From: Iodidimonas sp. SYSU 1G8 | GTDB taxonomy: Bacteria > Pseudomonadota > Alphaproteobacteria > SMXS01 | Reading direction: 5' to 3' | Assembly: GCF_039655775.1 (NCBI RefSeq) | Contig: NZ_JBBYXJ010000002.1 | Coordinates: 310,001 to 374,000, forward strand | DNA length: 64,000 bases | Shown here: piece by piece, positions 10,173-20,249 of the stretch | Numbering within the stretch: the first letter of the stretch is position 1 | Layout of the letters: each line of letters begins with the position of its first letter | Position numbers and translations under genes: made by a program | Notes under the pieces: generated by a model | Seen by the model: the letters and a program-made list of their open reading frames with translations, nothing else | The model's database searches: none | What the model was told of the DNA's origin: nothing

Positions 10173-11096
10173 TCAGCCGAAATGTCCCCTTAGATACTCA
10201 CCGATCCGGTTCAGGGCGCGCGACGATTCGGGGACCGCGTGGCCCAGGGCGTGCCAGACATGGATCACGTCCGGCCAGCGCTCCAGCGTGACGGGAACGC
10301 CGGCCTGCGCCGCCTTGCCGGCCATGACCACGGAATCGTCCAGCAGGGTCTCGTCCTCGCCTACCTGGATCAATAGCGGCGGCAGCCCGGTGAAATCGCC
10401 GAACAGGGGCGAGATGCGCGTGTCGCGGGCATCGACGCTGTCGGCGACCACCATGCCCGCCATCCAGGACAACAGGCCAGCGCCCACCATGGGATCGGCG
10501 GCCGCGTTGGTGCGCATGCTGTCGCCCGAGCAGGTCATGTCGGCCCAGGGCGACAGGGCGACCGCCGCCGTCGGCGCCGGCAGGCCGGCATCCCGGATAC
10601 CCAGCAGCAGGGCGATGGCAAGACCGCCACCGGCCGAATCGCCCGCCACGAAGCTGTGAGTCGCCGCGCCTTCGCCCAACGGCCCGTGATCCAGCATCCA
10701 GCGATAGGCCACCATCGCGTCGTCGAACTGGGCGGGTGCGGGATGCTCGGGCGCCAGGCGGTAGTCCACGTTCAGCACGCTGACGCCCGATGCGACCGAA
10801 ATGTCGCCGCACATGGCCCGGTGGGTGTCCAGGTCACCCGCCACATGGCCGCCGCCATGCAGATATAACAGCCGCTTGTCCGGATCGGCGCCCGCCGCGC
10901 ACACCCATTCGCAGGGGACGCCGACGGTGTTGACCTTCCTGATTGTGACGCCGGACGGCACTGGCGCGGTGAACAGCGTGCCCCCCATCATCTCGCGCAC
11001 CGACGCCACCGTGGGCGCCACGCCGGCCGCGGCCGCCGCTTCGTTACCCGCGCGCAACATATCGATGACCGTCTGAAGCTGTGCCGATGCCGCCAT
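10173..11096 (-). CDS. alpha/beta hydrolase, hormone-sensitive-lipase family esterase
   Basis: Cytosolic carboxylesterase of 307 residues. The oxyanion motif YLHGGGHVAGD and the nucleophile elbow GDSAGGGLA are the two signatures of the HSL (family IV) esterases. The acid lies in QVGEDETLLDD and the base in DVIHVWHAL near the C-terminus, completing Ser-Asp-His. I chose ATG 11096 because GGGGAGGT sits seven bases upstream and the family begins close to this helix; the reading frame stays open 52 codons further up without a ribosome site. It is convergent with ecm (22 bp apart). Substrate unknown. Confidence 0.88.
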   Translation of the reverse strand: MAASAQLQTVIDMLRAGNEAAAAAGVAPTVASVREMMGGTLFTAPVPSGVTIRKVNTVGVPCEWVCAAGADPDKRLLYLHGGGHVAGDLDTHRAMCGDISVASGVSVLNVDYRLAPEHPAPAQFDDAMVAYRWMLDHGPLGEGAATHSFVAGDSAGGGLAIALLLGIRDAGLPAPTAAVALSPWADMTCSGDSMRTNAAADPMVGAGLLSWMAGMVVADSVDARDTRISPLFGDFTGLPPLLIQVGEDETLLDDSVVMAGKAAQAGVPVTLERWPDVIHVWHALGHAVPESSRALNRIGEYLRGHFG

Positions 11097-11170
11097 ATGA
11101 ATACCTCCCCGGTGTCCGGGCGGTATTGTTACGAGAAAACAGTCAGGAGTCGCGGGAAAAGCGGCGCCGA

Positions 11171-11680
11171 CTATTTTACCGCCGGAGTCTCGTCGTCGGT
11201 CGTGGCGGTGGAAATGGAGCCGTCGCCCTCCAGTCGCTCCGCCGTGTCCCACAGCATCAGCGCGGCCTCCAGGCTGCCCCGGACCTCGGGGTCGCGGCGC
11301 AATTGCCAGTAGGCGGATCGCACGGCCAGATAGGCGGTCATGTCATCGCCAAGGGATTCGGGATTTTCGGTCAGCGCCAGCAACTGCCGGGCGGCTTCCT
11401 GCCGGTCGCGGGGCCGCGACACCAGATCGTTGCCCAGCGCGACCAGCAACTGGGACGTGGGATTGCTGAAGGTCTGCGTCGGCGGCGTCAGCTTCTCGAC
11501 GAGGTCATCGACGCCACCGCTGGCCTCGCTCTTGATTTCGATCTGCTCGGGCTCTGGCGCGAGATCGGGGCCGAGATACCGGACGGCGAGCAGGACAAGA
11601 ACCAGCGCGACGGCAAGCCAGCGCACAACGGACAGCACCCGCGCGAAACGGCCGGGCGGATTTTCATCGGGGGTAGGCAT
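11171..11680 (-). CDS. uncharacterised single-pass membrane protein downstream of lysA
   Basis: Protein of 169 residues that I do not recognise. It has a short Pro-rich cytoplasmic start, one membrane helix (about residues 18-37, WLAVALVLVLLAVRYLG), and a periplasmic part with TPPTQTFSNPTSQLL and two amphipathic helices rich in Arg, Leu and Glu. The ATG at 11680 lies 16 bp after the lysA stop, with an AAGGAAA upstream. An earlier in-frame ATG would run into lysA. The tight position suggests co-transcription with argH-lptM-lysA, but no function can be inferred. Confidence 0.7.
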   Translation of the reverse strand: MPTPDENPPGRFARVLSVVRWLAVALVLVLLAVRYLGPDLAPEPEQIEIKSEASGGVDDLVEKLTPPTQTFSNPTSQLLVALGNDLVSRPRDRQEAARQLLALTENPESLGDDMTAYLAVRSAYWQLRRDPEVRGSLEAALMLWDTAERLEGDGSISTATTDDETPAVK

Positions 11681-11696
11681 AATGCCTGGTGTTTCC

Positions 11697-12968
11697 TTAA
11701 CCCAGCAGCCACTCCGGCAGCGTTTCCGCGGCCAGCATTTCATCATAGGTAGGGCGGCGGCGGGTCACGGCGAATCGATTTCCGTCGACCAGAACCTCCG
11801 GTACCAACGGACGGGTATTATAGCTGGAAGCCATCACGGCGCCATAGGCGCCAGCAGACATGATGGAAACAAGATCGCCGGCCGCCAGTGGCGTCGACAG
11901 GCGTTCCTTGGCGAAGGTGTCGCCTGTCTCGCAGACCGGGCCGACGAAGTCGACGGGCGATTCTTCCGCGCCCGGCGCGGGCTCGGCGACCGGGATGATG
12001 TGGTGATAGGCGCCGTACATGCTGGGCCGCACGAGATCGTTCATGGCGCCGTCGATGATGACGAAGGCCCGGTTGCCGGTCTGCTTCACGTAGATCACCT
12101 TGCTGACCAGAATGCCGGCATTGCCCACGATGAGGCGGCCAGGCTCCAGCACGATCTCGCACTCCAAGGGGCCAAGGACGCGGCGGATCAGGTCCGCATA
12201 GTCGGTGGGATGCGGCGGCTCCGGATCATCGGGATGATAGGGAATGCCCAGCCCGCCGCCCGCGTCCACGCGCCGGATGTCGTGGCCTTCGGCGCGCAGT
12301 TCGCCGACCAGCGCGGCAACGCGGGTGAAGGCTTCCTCGTAGGGCGCGAGGCTGGTCAGCTGCGAGCCGATATGCACGTCGACGCCGACCGGATCGATCC
12401 CGGGCAGGTCGGCCGCCAGCCGGTACATCTCGCGCGCCCGGGTGATGGGAACACCGAACTTGTTCTCGCCCTTGCCGGTCGAGATCTTTTCGTGGGTCTT
12501 GGCGTCCACGTCGGGATTGATGCGCAGCGCCACCGGCGCCTTCAGGCCCTTTTCCACCGCGACGGCGTTCAGCACCATCAGCTCGGGTTCCGATTCCACG
12601 TTGAACTGGTGGATACCGGCATCCAGCGCGAAGGCGATTTCGTCCCAGGTCTTGCCGACGCCCGAGAAGACGATCTTGCCGGCGGGAATGCCGGCGGCCA
12701 GCGCACGGCGCAGCTCGCCTTCCGAAACGATGTCGGCGCCGGCCCCATGGCGCGCCAGCGTCTTCAGCACCGCCATGTTGGAATTGGCCTTCATGGCGTA
12801 GCAGACCAGCGCGTTCATGCCGGCGAAGGCGCCGGCGAACACGTCGAAATGCCGCGCCAGCGTGGCGGTCGAATAGCAATAGAACGGCGTGCCGACGGCG
12901 GCCGCGATCTCCGGCAGCGGCACGTCCTCGGCGTGCAGAACGCCGTTCCTGTAGGTGAAATGATGCAT
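11697..12968 (-). CDS. lysA: diaminopimelate decarboxylase
   Basis: PLP enzyme making L-lysine from meso-diaminopimelate, 423 residues (typical). The PLP lysine is in VCYAMKANSN. The fold-III signatures DVHIGSQL, GGGLGIPY (phosphate-binding glycines), EPGRLIVGNAG and the partner-subunit active-site motif CETGDTFAKER are all present. Its ATG overlaps the stop of the lptM-like gene (TGATG). The order argH-lptM-lysA is a conserved proteobacterial arrangement. Confidence 0.97.
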   Translation of the reverse strand: MHHFTYRNGVLHAEDVPLPEIAAAVGTPFYCYSTATLARHFDVFAGAFAGMNALVCYAMKANSNMAVLKTLARHGAGADIVSEGELRRALAAGIPAGKIVFSGVGKTWDEIAFALDAGIHQFNVESEPELMVLNAVAVEKGLKAPVALRINPDVDAKTHEKISTGKGENKFGVPITRAREMYRLAADLPGIDPVGVDVHIGSQLTSLAPYEEAFTRVAALVGELRAEGHDIRRVDAGGGLGIPYHPDDPEPPHPTDYADLIRRVLGPLECEIVLEPGRLIVGNAGILVSKVIYVKQTGNRAFVIIDGAMNDLVRPSMYGAYHHIIPVAEPAPGAEESPVDFVGPVCETGDTFAKERLSTPLAAGDLVSIMSAGAYGAVMASSYNTRPLVPEVLVDGNRFAVTRRRPTYDEMLAAETLPEWLLG

Positions 12969-13171
12969 CAGGGCGCGGCCGGTGGCGGCGGCATCTGGTC
13001 CGTCGGCGGACGGGTCGAGGGTGCCTGCGGCGAGATTTCAGTGGCGGGCGGCTGCGCTTCCGTCCGCGGCGGCGGCGCGGCGGAGGCCGGCGCTTCCAGC
13101 GGGCCCTTGCGGCCGCATGCGGCGGCCGCAAGGGCCAAGACCAGGACGGCGGCGATCTTCAGGGTGCTCAT
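12968..13171 (-). CDS. lptM: LptM-like small lipoprotein
   Basis: A 67-residue lipoprotein. The signal (residues 1-18) ends in a lipobox-like LAAAAC with Cys19, followed by GRKGPLE, the hallmark of the LptM/YifL family. That family assists maturation of the LPS translocon LptD in Enterobacteria. The rest is Pro/Ala-rich and probably unstructured. It is embedded between argH (4-bp ATGA overlap) and lysA (TGATG overlap), the same place as yifL-type genes in other proteobacteria. A role with LptD here is inference from the family. Confidence 0.85.
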   Translation of the reverse strand: MSTLKIAAVLVLALAAAACGRKGPLEAPASAAPPPRTEAQPPATEISPQAPSTRPPTDQMPPPPAAP

Positions 13172-14562
13172 GCCAGACGCTCCTTCCAGGCGGCGATGGC
13201 CTCGCGCACCCGCTCGGGCGCGGTGCCGCCATAGGACCGGCGGCTCGCCACGGACTTTTCCACCGTCAGCACGCCGAAGACGGCTTCGGTGATGCCATCC
13301 TCGACCGACCGCATGTCCGCAAGGCTCAGGTCGGACAGGTCGCAACCCCGGTCTTCGGCCATCTTCACCAGCGCGCCCGTCACGTGATGCGCGCGGCGGA
13401 ACGGCATGTTCAGGTTCTGAACCAGCCAGTCGGCCAGATCGGTCGCGGTGGCGAAACCGGTGCCCGCGGCCTTCGCCAGCACGGGCTCGTTGATTTCCAG
13501 GTCCCGGATCATGCCGGTCATGGCCGCGACGCACAGCGCCATGGCCTCGGCGGCGTCGAAGGTCGGCTCCTTGTCTTCCTGCATGTCCTTGGAATAGGCC
13601 AGCGGCAGGCCCTTCATGACGATCAGCAGGGTGTTCAGCGACCCGACGATGCGGCCGGTCTTGGCGCGGATCAGCTCGGCGGCATCCGGATTGCGCTTCT
13701 GCGGCATGATCGACGAGCCGGTGGAGAAGGAATCGCTCAGCCGCGCGAAACGGAACTGGGCGCTGGACCAGATCACCAGTTCCTCGGCGAGCCGCGACAG
13801 ATGGACGGCGCAGATGGAGGCGGCGGACAGGAATTCCAGCGCGAAGTCGCGGTCTGACACCGAATCAAGCGAGTTGGCCGTGGGCCGGTCGAATCCCAGC
13901 GCCGCCGCGGTCATGTGCCGGTCGATGGGGAACGACGTGCCCGCCAGCGCCGCCGAGCCCAGCGGGTTTTCGTTCAGGCGCTTGCGCGTGTCGGACAGGC
14001 GGCCCCGGTCGCGGCCGATCATCTCCACATAGGCCATCATGTGGTGGCCGAAGGTCACCGGCTGGGCGACCTGCAGATGGGTGAAGCCGGGCATGAGGGT
14101 GGCGGCGTGCTGCTCGGCCCGCTCCAGCAGGGCGCGCTGCAGATCCGAAAGGGCACCGTCTAGGCCGTCGATGGTGTCGCGCACCCACAGGCGGAAATCC
14201 GTCGCCACCTGATCATTGCGCGAGCGGGCGGTGTGCAGCCGGCCGGCGGGATCGCCGACGATCTCCTTCAGGCGCGACTCCACATGCATGTGGATGTCTT
14301 CCAGCGCCGGGTCCAGATAGAAGCGCCCGGCCTCGATCTCGCCCTTGATCTGATCCAGTCCGGCCCGGATCGCTTCGCCGTCCTCGGCGGTGATGATCCC
14401 GGTGGCGACGAGCATGGCGCAATGCGCCTTGGACGCGGCGATGTCCTGGGCATAGAGCTTGCGGTCGAAATCGATGGACGCATTGATGCGCTCCATGATC
14501 TCGGCCGGGCCGCCGGCGAAGCGGCCGCCCCAGAGCTTGTTGGACTCGTTATCGTCTGCCAT
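13168..14562 (-). CDS. argH: argininosuccinate lyase
   Basis: Last step of arginine synthesis (argininosuccinate to arginine plus fumarate), 464 residues. It starts with [11 protein letters not shown] and contains [33 protein letters not shown] and the fumarase/ASL superfamily loop [12 protein letters not shown] with the catalytic Ser. The reading frame stays open far upstream, but the family start is ATG 14562 ([11 protein letters not shown]); anything longer would overlap tlpA on the other strand. The start is only 34 bp from the tlpA start, so the two promoters must overlap each other or the neighbouring coding sequence. Confidence 0.97.
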   Translation of the reverse strand: MADDNESNKLWGGRFAGGPAEIMERINASIDFDRKLYAQDIAASKAHCAMLVATGIITAEDGEAIRAGLDQIKGEIEAGRFYLDPALEDIHMHVESRLKEIVGDPAGRLHTARSRNDQVATDFRLWVRDTIDGLDGALSDLQRALLERAEQHAATLMPGFTHLQVAQPVTFGHHMMAYVEMIGRDRGRLSDTRKRLNENPLGSAALAGTSFPIDRHMTAAALGFDRPTANSLDSVSDRDFALEFLSAASICAVHLSRLAEELVIWSSAQFRFARLSDSFSTGSSIMPQKRNPDAAELIRAKTGRIVGSLNTLLIVMKGLPLAYSKDMQEDKEPTFDAAEAMALCVAAMTGMIRDLEINEPVLAKAAGTGFATATDLADWLVQNLNMPFRRAHHVTGALVKMAEDRGCDLSDLSLADMRSVEDGITEAVFGVLTVEKSVASRRSYGGTAPERVREAIAAWKERLA

Positions 14563-14596
14563 CTTGTCCGCCGCTGCCCCTGAACCGGAGCCCATC

Positions 14597-15169
<573 letters not shown>

Positions 15170-15262
15170 CCGCCGCCTGAAACGCTCGGGACGCGGCTTT
15201 CGCGGCGCGGGCGATCCATGTAGGTTACCGCCCCGTACAGGGTTCAAAACAGGGTGCCTTCC

Positions 15263-16402
15263 ATGCTCACGCGCAGCATTTACGAGCCGGAACATGACAT
15301 GTTCCGCGACGCCGTCCGCAAGTTCTTCGACAAGGAACTGAAGCCTTTCCACGGCGCGTGGGAACAGGCCGGCAAGGTGCCGCGCGAGTTCTGGCTGAAA
15401 GCGGGCGAGCAGGGCCTGCTGTGCCCGCAGGTGCCCGAGGAATATGGCGGCGCCGGCGGCGACTACCGCTATCTCGCCGTGGTCGACGAGGAACTGGGCC
15501 TGTCCGGTGCGTCCGGTCCCGGCTTCGCGGTGCACAGCGACATCGTCTGCGGCTACATGCTGAAATATGCCAGCGAGGACCAGAAGCGCGAGTGGCTGCC
15601 CAAGATGGTCACCGGCGAGGTGATCACCGCCATCGCCATGACCGAACCGGGCACCGGCAGCGACCTGCAGGGGGTCAAGACCACGGCGCGCCTGGATGGC
15701 AACCATTACGTCATCAATGGCAGCAAGACCTTCATCTCCAACGGCCAGAACGCCGACCTGATCATCGTCGTGGCCAAGACCGACCCGACCCTTGGCGCCA
15801 AGGGCATCAGCCTGATCCTGGTCGAGGCCACGCGCGAGGGCTTCGAGCGCGGCCGGAACCTGGACAAGATGGGCATGCATGCCGCCGACACATCCGAGCT
15901 GTTCTTCAACGAGGTGCGGGTGCCGACCTCCAACCTGCTCGGCCCGGAAGAGGGCAAGGGCTTCATCCAGCTGATGAGCGAGCTGCCGCAGGAGCGTCTG
16001 GGCATCGCGCTCAACGCGCAGGCCGTCGCCCAGTACGCCTACGATCTGACCGTGGCCTATGTGAAGGAACGAAAGGCGTTCGGGAAAACCGTGTTCGATT
16101 TCCAGAACACCCGCTTCAAGCTGGCCGAGCTGAAGACCCAGGTCGAGGTTGGCTGGGCGTTCTGCGACAAGTGCATGGACCATCACATGCGCGGCGAGTT
16201 GACCGCCACCGACGCCGCCATGGCAAAGCTGTGGGTCACCGAGATGCTGGGCCGCGTCGTCGACGAGGGCGTCCAGCTCCACGGCGGCTATGGCTTCATG
16301 AACGAATATCCGATCACGCGCCTGTACACTGACTCGCGTGTCCAGCGCATCTTCGGCGGCACGTCGGAGATCATGAAGGAACTCATCAGCCGCTCGATCT
16401 GA
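15263..16402 (+). CDS. acyl-CoA dehydrogenase (long-chain/isovaleryl-type active site)
   Basis: Flavin acyl-CoA dehydrogenase of 379 residues with typical full-length organisation. AMTEPGTGSDLQGVKT is the FAD/substrate loop, NGSKTFISNGQNADL and LHGGYGFMNEYPITR follow. The usual C-terminal Glu of medium-chain enzymes is replaced (IFGGTSEIM), while ELPQERLGIA places a Glu where long-chain and isovaleryl dehydrogenases have theirs. So a long-chain or branched substrate is more likely. I chose ATG 15263 over the GTG three codons upstream because AGGG is well spaced. It is convergent with the PepSY gene, with a strong hairpin between. Confidence 0.9.
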   Translation: MLTRSIYEPEHDMFRDAVRKFFDKELKPFHGAWEQAGKVPREFWLKAGEQGLLCPQVPEEYGGAGGDYRYLAVVDEELGLSGASGPGFAVHSDIVCGYMLKYASEDQKREWLPKMVTGEVITAIAMTEPGTGSDLQGVKTTARLDGNHYVINGSKTFISNGQNADLIIVVAKTDPTLGAKGISLILVEATREGFERGRNLDKMGMHAADTSELFFNEVRVPTSNLLGPEEGKGFIQLMSELPQERLGIALNAQAVAQYAYDLTVAYVKERKAFGKTVFDFQNTRFKLAELKTQVEVGWAFCDKCMDHHMRGELTATDAAMAKLWVTEMLGRVVDEGVQLHGGYGFMNEYPITRLYTDSRVQRIFGGTSEIMKELISRSI

Positions 16403-16436
16403 CCCGGGCGCCGAGCCGGCTGACATCAGGCTGTAC

Positions 16437-16483
16437 ATTCAGGCCGGGAGACTCGTGATCCACGAGGCCTCCCGGCCCTGAAT
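16437..16483. terminator. long hairpin between convergent genes
   Basis: A 47-nt near-perfect hairpin. The outer arms are ATTCAG/CTGAAT, the middle arms GCCGGGAG/CTCCCGGC and the inner arms CTCGTG/CACGAG, around an ATC loop, with only 3-4 unpaired bases. It lies 35 bp after the acyl-CoA dehydrogenase stop and 6 bp after the oppositely oriented PepSY gene stop. No T-run follows on either strand, so it is a terminator or mRNA 3'-end stabiliser by position rather than a classic intrinsic terminator. Confidence 0.6.
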
Positions 16484-16488
16484 TCCGT

Positions 16489-18051
16489 TCAGGACGAGAC
16501 TTTCGCCGTCCCTCTCCTGCGGAAATAGAGCAGCAGGCCGAGGATCGCCATGAAGCCGATCAGCGCGATCACGAAGCCGCCCACCACCGCGTTGAGACCC
16601 AGGCGCCCCAGAGGGAACAGGAAGTTCCACTTGTGGACGAAGCTGAACACATAGCGTTCGGGCTTCTTCCAGTCGTCCAGTCGGTCGACCATGGTGCCGG
16701 TGGCGGTATCGACGAACACCGTCGTCGCGTACGGCGCTCCATAGTCCAGGCGCCAGACCGGCAGCCGCTTGTTGCGGAAGTCGTAATCGGGACCGAAGCG
16801 GGTCACCAGCTGCATTGCCTCGATGCTGTCGTCGCTGGCACCGAGGAAGCGGTTGGCGATGAATCGCGCCAGTTCCCTGTCCCCCTGCGGCGCGGCCTCG
16901 CCCGTTGCGGCGTCGACATAGACGGCGGGTCCGGTGGGCTGGATGCCATCGAAGCGGGCGTTGCGGATCTCCCGCTCCGTCGTCGGCATGGCATGCCCGG
17001 CGTGCCCGCCCTGATCGGAATGATCATGCTCGTGCATGGGCGGCCGGGCGCCCGGGGCCGACAGGCCGAACCGGTACAGGGGCTTGCCCCCCGCCCCTTC
17101 CACCAGTGAGAGGCTGACGACGTCGAGGCCCTTCGTGATCTCGTTCCATTGCTCGGTGATGGGGAACCGTTGACCGCTCAGATCGAGCGGTTCCGCCATG
17201 CGCAGCTGGCTCGACGGGCGCTCGATGGCGCTCTGGATCAGATGATAGATGCCGCTGACCGAGAACATGAGGAGCGGCAGCGCCAAGGCATAACCGGCCA
17301 TGCGGTGCCAGCCCTTCGACCCTTGCAAACGCTTCTTGCGCCGGATGGTCACCAACATCAGCACGCCAGTGACCGCGAGGGCTGCGAGACTGCCCACCAT
17401 CAGCGTGACCACGACGACCCGCAGCCAATCCATGGAGGCGGGCACCCATTCCCAGGTGTGCAGATACCGGAAAGCCGTCTGCAGGCGGGTCTTGGACACG
17501 TTGTTCACGCCCGCCAAGCTGCTGGTTTCCGTGTAGACATAGGCCGTCAGCTGGTCGTCCCCGGCGAACCGCACCCGCCAGACGGGCAGCAGACGGTTGA
17601 CCCAGGGATAGTCGCCATCGAACTTCCGTTGCAGCTCGATCGCCGTGACGGGACGCGTCTCCGCGAGGAAGTGCCGGGCCAGAAATTCGGCCTGCGCCCT
17701 GTCCTGATCCGGAAGTTCCGCGCCGCTCGCCGGCTCGAAGTAACGGCGCGGCTGCATCGGGTCGGTCGTCACCTGAAGCAGGCTGCCATTGGGACCGGCG
17801 ACGGTCCTGACGGCGACCGCCCGGTCGATCCCGGCGCTCTCCAGAATGGCGGCCAAGGGCCGCGCACCCTGGAGGTCGAGGGGACTGGTCGGCGGCATGA
17901 ACTGGGCCTGCTGCGGGCCGAACAGCACCATGAGGATGTGGGTGAGGCCAGACAGGCCCCAAATCAGCAGGCTGATGCCGCCGATCAGGCCGAGCCATCT
18001 GTGCTTGCTGAAACTCCAGCGCGCGGTGCCGGTTTTGCTGATCATTATCAT
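16489..18051 (-). CDS. PepSY-associated transmembrane protein (iron/copper-regulated type)
   Basis: Inner-membrane protein of 520 residues of the PepSY_TM (PiuB/FecA-associated) family. There are four main membrane helices: about 16-42 (RWLGLIGGISLLIWGLSGL), 205-230, 245-270 and 490-512. The long periplasmic segments contain PepSY-like repeats (AEFLARHFLAETRPVTAIELQ and ARFIANRFLGASDDSIEAMQ). A His-rich stretch, MHEHDHSDQGGHAGH near residues 338-352, could bind metal. It starts 13 bp after the TonB receptor stop, so it is translated from the same mRNA. Such proteins are thought to reduce or release imported metal; that role is inferred from context. Confidence 0.88.
   Translation of the reverse strand: MIMISKTGTARWSFSKHRWLGLIGGISLLIWGLSGLTHILMVLFGPQQAQFMPPTSPLDLQGARPLAAILESAGIDRAVAVRTVAGPNGSLLQVTTDPMQPRRYFEPASGAELPDQDRAQAEFLARHFLAETRPVTAIELQRKFDGDYPWVNRLLPVWRVRFAGDDQLTAYVYTETSSLAGVNNVSKTRLQTAFRYLHTWEWVPASMDWLRVVVVTLMVGSLAALAVTGVLMLVTIRRKKRLQGSKGWHRMAGYALALPLLMFSVSGIYHLIQSAIERPSSQLRMAEPLDLSGQRFPITEQWNEITKGLDVVSLSLVEGAGGKPLYRFGLSAPGARPPMHEHDHSDQGGHAGHAMPTTEREIRNARFDGIQPTGPAVYVDAATGEAAPQGDRELARFIANRFLGASDDSIEAMQLVTRFGPDYDFRNKRLPVWRLDYGAPYATTVFVDTATGTMVDRLDDWKKPERYVFSFVHKWNFLFPLGRLGLNAVVGGFVIALIGFMAILGLLLYFRRRGTAKVSS
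18031..18049. promoter_or_regulatory. weak Fur-box-like sequence over the PepSY gene start
   Basis: The right half, ATCATTATC (18041-18049), matches the classical 19-bp Fur consensus perfectly. The left half matches about 5 of 10, giving roughly 14 of 19 overall. It abuts the start codon of the PepSY gene. It could be chance, because the first codons themselves generate the sequence. Confidence 0.2.
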
Positions 18052-18064
18052 GGTGCTCCCGATC

Positions 18065-20191
18065 CTAGAAACCGGCGCTCACGCCGATATAGAAGGCACG
18101 ACCCTGACCAGGAGTGTAGATGGCTGCCCGTTCACGTGACTGATTGGCGACCGTGCCGACATTGGAGATATACCGCACATTGAACAGGTTCTCGACCGAA
18201 CCGAACAGTGTCACCCCGTCGCTCAGATTGACGCCGGCGGTCAGCCCGACCAGTTCGTAGCCCGGCGCCCGTTCGGTATTGGCGTAATCCGCCCAGGTGC
18301 CTTGCGGCGCCCAGCGCAGATTGGCCGAGACGTAGAAGCGCTCCTTCTGGTCGAAGCGGATTTCCGAGACGACCATGTGACGCGGGACGCCCGGCAGCCG
18401 GTTGTTGCCATAGGTCGTGTCGTCGTCGAAGCGGAAGTCGCTGAGCGTATAGGCGGTGCTCAGGCGCAGCGATTGTCCGCGCGCTTCCAGCATGTCGCGG
18501 GCGATGAACACGTCGATACCAAGCTCGATGCCCTGGTGGATGGTGTCATCGCCATTGCTGGTGACGGAGCTGGCGCCATTGTTGATGGCGACATCGAGGA
18601 ACTCGTTCGCCACATGGGACCGGTAGAGCGAGATGTCCCAGGCGACGAACCCCTGCTGGCCGCGCGCGCCGACCTCGAAGGTGGTCGCCTTCTGCGGCGC
18701 CAGCGGCGCGAACGGCGCGGCACCGCCGGAGGTGAGATCGGCCAGGCTGGGCGGCTCGAAGCTGCGGCTCACATTACCGTAGAGCTGGGCGCTTTCACCA
18801 ATGTCGGCGATCAGCCCGATGCGCGGGTTGAACTGGTCATAGGCACCCCGGCCAGAGACCGAGTTGAACTCCGCCGCCACGTCGCGCACGGCGCGGGCAT
18901 ACTGGCCGCCCAACACCGCGCGAAGGTTTTGCGTAATGGAGAGATCGAGTTCGCCATACGCGATCAGCATGGACGAATCCTGATCGGCGCGGCTGCGCAG
19001 CGCGCCCCGGTCGCCGAAATCGTTCACGTAGGTGCGCGCGTCGTTGCTGCCGAAGGCATAGCTGCCGCCGATGGTCCAGCGGCTGATTCCGCCAAACAGG
19101 TCGAACTCGCCGGTCAGCCGCGTGGTGGCGCCGATCTCGTCCTCGTCTTGGGCGATGATGCCGGCGAAACGCGTGATCGCGTGATCCAGCTGACGTTTGG
19201 TGTACCAGCCGCCGACCTCGAGCGTCGCGCCGCCCAGATCGATCGAGGTCAGGTTGGCGATGCGATAGACATCCAGATTGCGGTCCCAGTCATCGGCGAC
19301 GGGGCCGGGGTCCAGCACGGTCACCGGACCGCCGGGAAAGAACGGCCCGATCTGGACCGGCCTGCCCGCCGCGCGGGGATTTTCCAGCGCGTCGGCGAGG
19401 CGCAACGATCCCGCGAGTTCGAAATTGTCGCTGAGGGCGGTGAAATAGAAGCGTGTCTCGACCGTGTCGTTGATCTTCCAGCCCAGATTGCCGTGGCCGT
19501 AGAAGCTGCGCACGTCGCTGTGGTCCCGGAAGCCGTTCGTCCGCAGTCCGGTGACGCCGACATAATAGTCCACGTCGTCATTGCTGCCGGCCACCGACAC
19601 ATTGCCGCGCAGGGTCGAGAAACTGCCGCCTTCCAGCCGGGCGCTGAAGGGCGCCTTGGCGGTCCGGCCAGTGGGGCTGACCACGTTGACCGCGCCGCCC
19701 AGCGACGCGGCGCCGAAGCGCAGGCCATTGGCGCCCTTGAACACTTCCAGATAGCGGATGGTCAGCGGGTCCACTTCCTGGAACTCGGTGCTGCCGCTGG
19801 CGCGGCTGATCGGAACGCCGTCGCGCAGCACCGTCAGCCCGCGGCGCTCGAAGCCGGAATTGAGGCCGGAGCCGCGAATGGAAATCCGGCTCTCACGCTG
19901 GGCGCTCGTATCGGCGAAGACGCCGGGAGTCAGCGACAGGGCGTCGCCGATGCTCTGCGTGAAATCATCTTCGAAGACGCTGTCTTCGACGAAGCCGATG
20001 CCGCCCGGAATGCGCTCCAGCTCCGTGCGCGCCTCCTCGACGCTGGGGGCGGTGGCGGTCCCCTGGGTGGCCGCGGTGACGATGACGGCGTCGATATCCT
20101 GCCTTTGCCCGATTCCCTGGGCGAGCACGGCGTGGGTGGTGAGCATCAGGGCCGGCGCGACGAGCGCGGCGTAGCGTGTTTTCTTGGACAT
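18065..20191 (-). CDS. TonB-dependent outer-membrane receptor (module copy A)
   Basis: Outer-membrane receptor of 708 residues. Signal peptide 1-24 (ending HAVLAQ); plug domain with SIRGSGLNSGFERRGLTVL, GVPISRASG, IRYLEVFKGANGLRFG and LGGAVNVVSPTG; then a 22-strand barrel ending in aromatic F (YIGVSAGF). ATG 20191 has GGGGGAA in front. It is clearly paralogous to the receptor at 24318-26417 (shared RGSGL, LRFG, GAxN, GYRDHS-like and WADYxNT motifs). It lies 58 bp after a DUF2946 gene and 13 bp before the PepSY gene. The cargo is not determined by sequence; context points to a metal or metal complex, probably copper. Confidence 0.92.
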   Translation of the reverse strand: MSKKTRYAALVAPALMLTTHAVLAQGIGQRQDIDAVIVTAATQGTATAPSVEEARTELERIPGGIGFVEDSVFEDDFTQSIGDALSLTPGVFADTSAQRESRISIRGSGLNSGFERRGLTVLRDGVPISRASGSTEFQEVDPLTIRYLEVFKGANGLRFGAASLGGAVNVVSPTGRTAKAPFSARLEGGSFSTLRGNVSVAGSNDDVDYYVGVTGLRTNGFRDHSDVRSFYGHGNLGWKINDTVETRFYFTALSDNFELAGSLRLADALENPRAAGRPVQIGPFFPGGPVTVLDPGPVADDWDRNLDVYRIANLTSIDLGGATLEVGGWYTKRQLDHAITRFAGIIAQDEDEIGATTRLTGEFDLFGGISRWTIGGSYAFGSNDARTYVNDFGDRGALRSRADQDSSMLIAYGELDLSITQNLRAVLGGQYARAVRDVAAEFNSVSGRGAYDQFNPRIGLIADIGESAQLYGNVSRSFEPPSLADLTSGGAAPFAPLAPQKATTFEVGARGQQGFVAWDISLYRSHVANEFLDVAINNGASSVTSNGDDTIHQGIELGIDVFIARDMLEARGQSLRLSTAYTLSDFRFDDDTTYGNNRLPGVPRHMVVSEIRFDQKERFYVSANLRWAPQGTWADYANTERAPGYELVGLTAGVNLSDGVTLFGSVENLFNVRYISNVGTVANQSRERAAIYTPGQGRAFYIGVSAGF

Positions 20192-20249
20192 GTGAGTTCC
20201 CCCAGTCCTGGCGAATGATTTGGCGGCCGTGGCCGCGGTTGGTCTTTCG

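Noticed and set aside
15230-15262. GGTTCAAA sequence resembling a tRNA T-arm
   Set aside because: No acceptor stem, anticodon arm or CCA end around it; it is the leader of the acyl-CoA dehydrogenase gene.
18302-20218. Long plus-strand frame of 638 codons across the TonB receptor
   Set aside because: Antisense to a complete receptor with signal peptide, plug and barrel; no family resemblance and no ribosome site.
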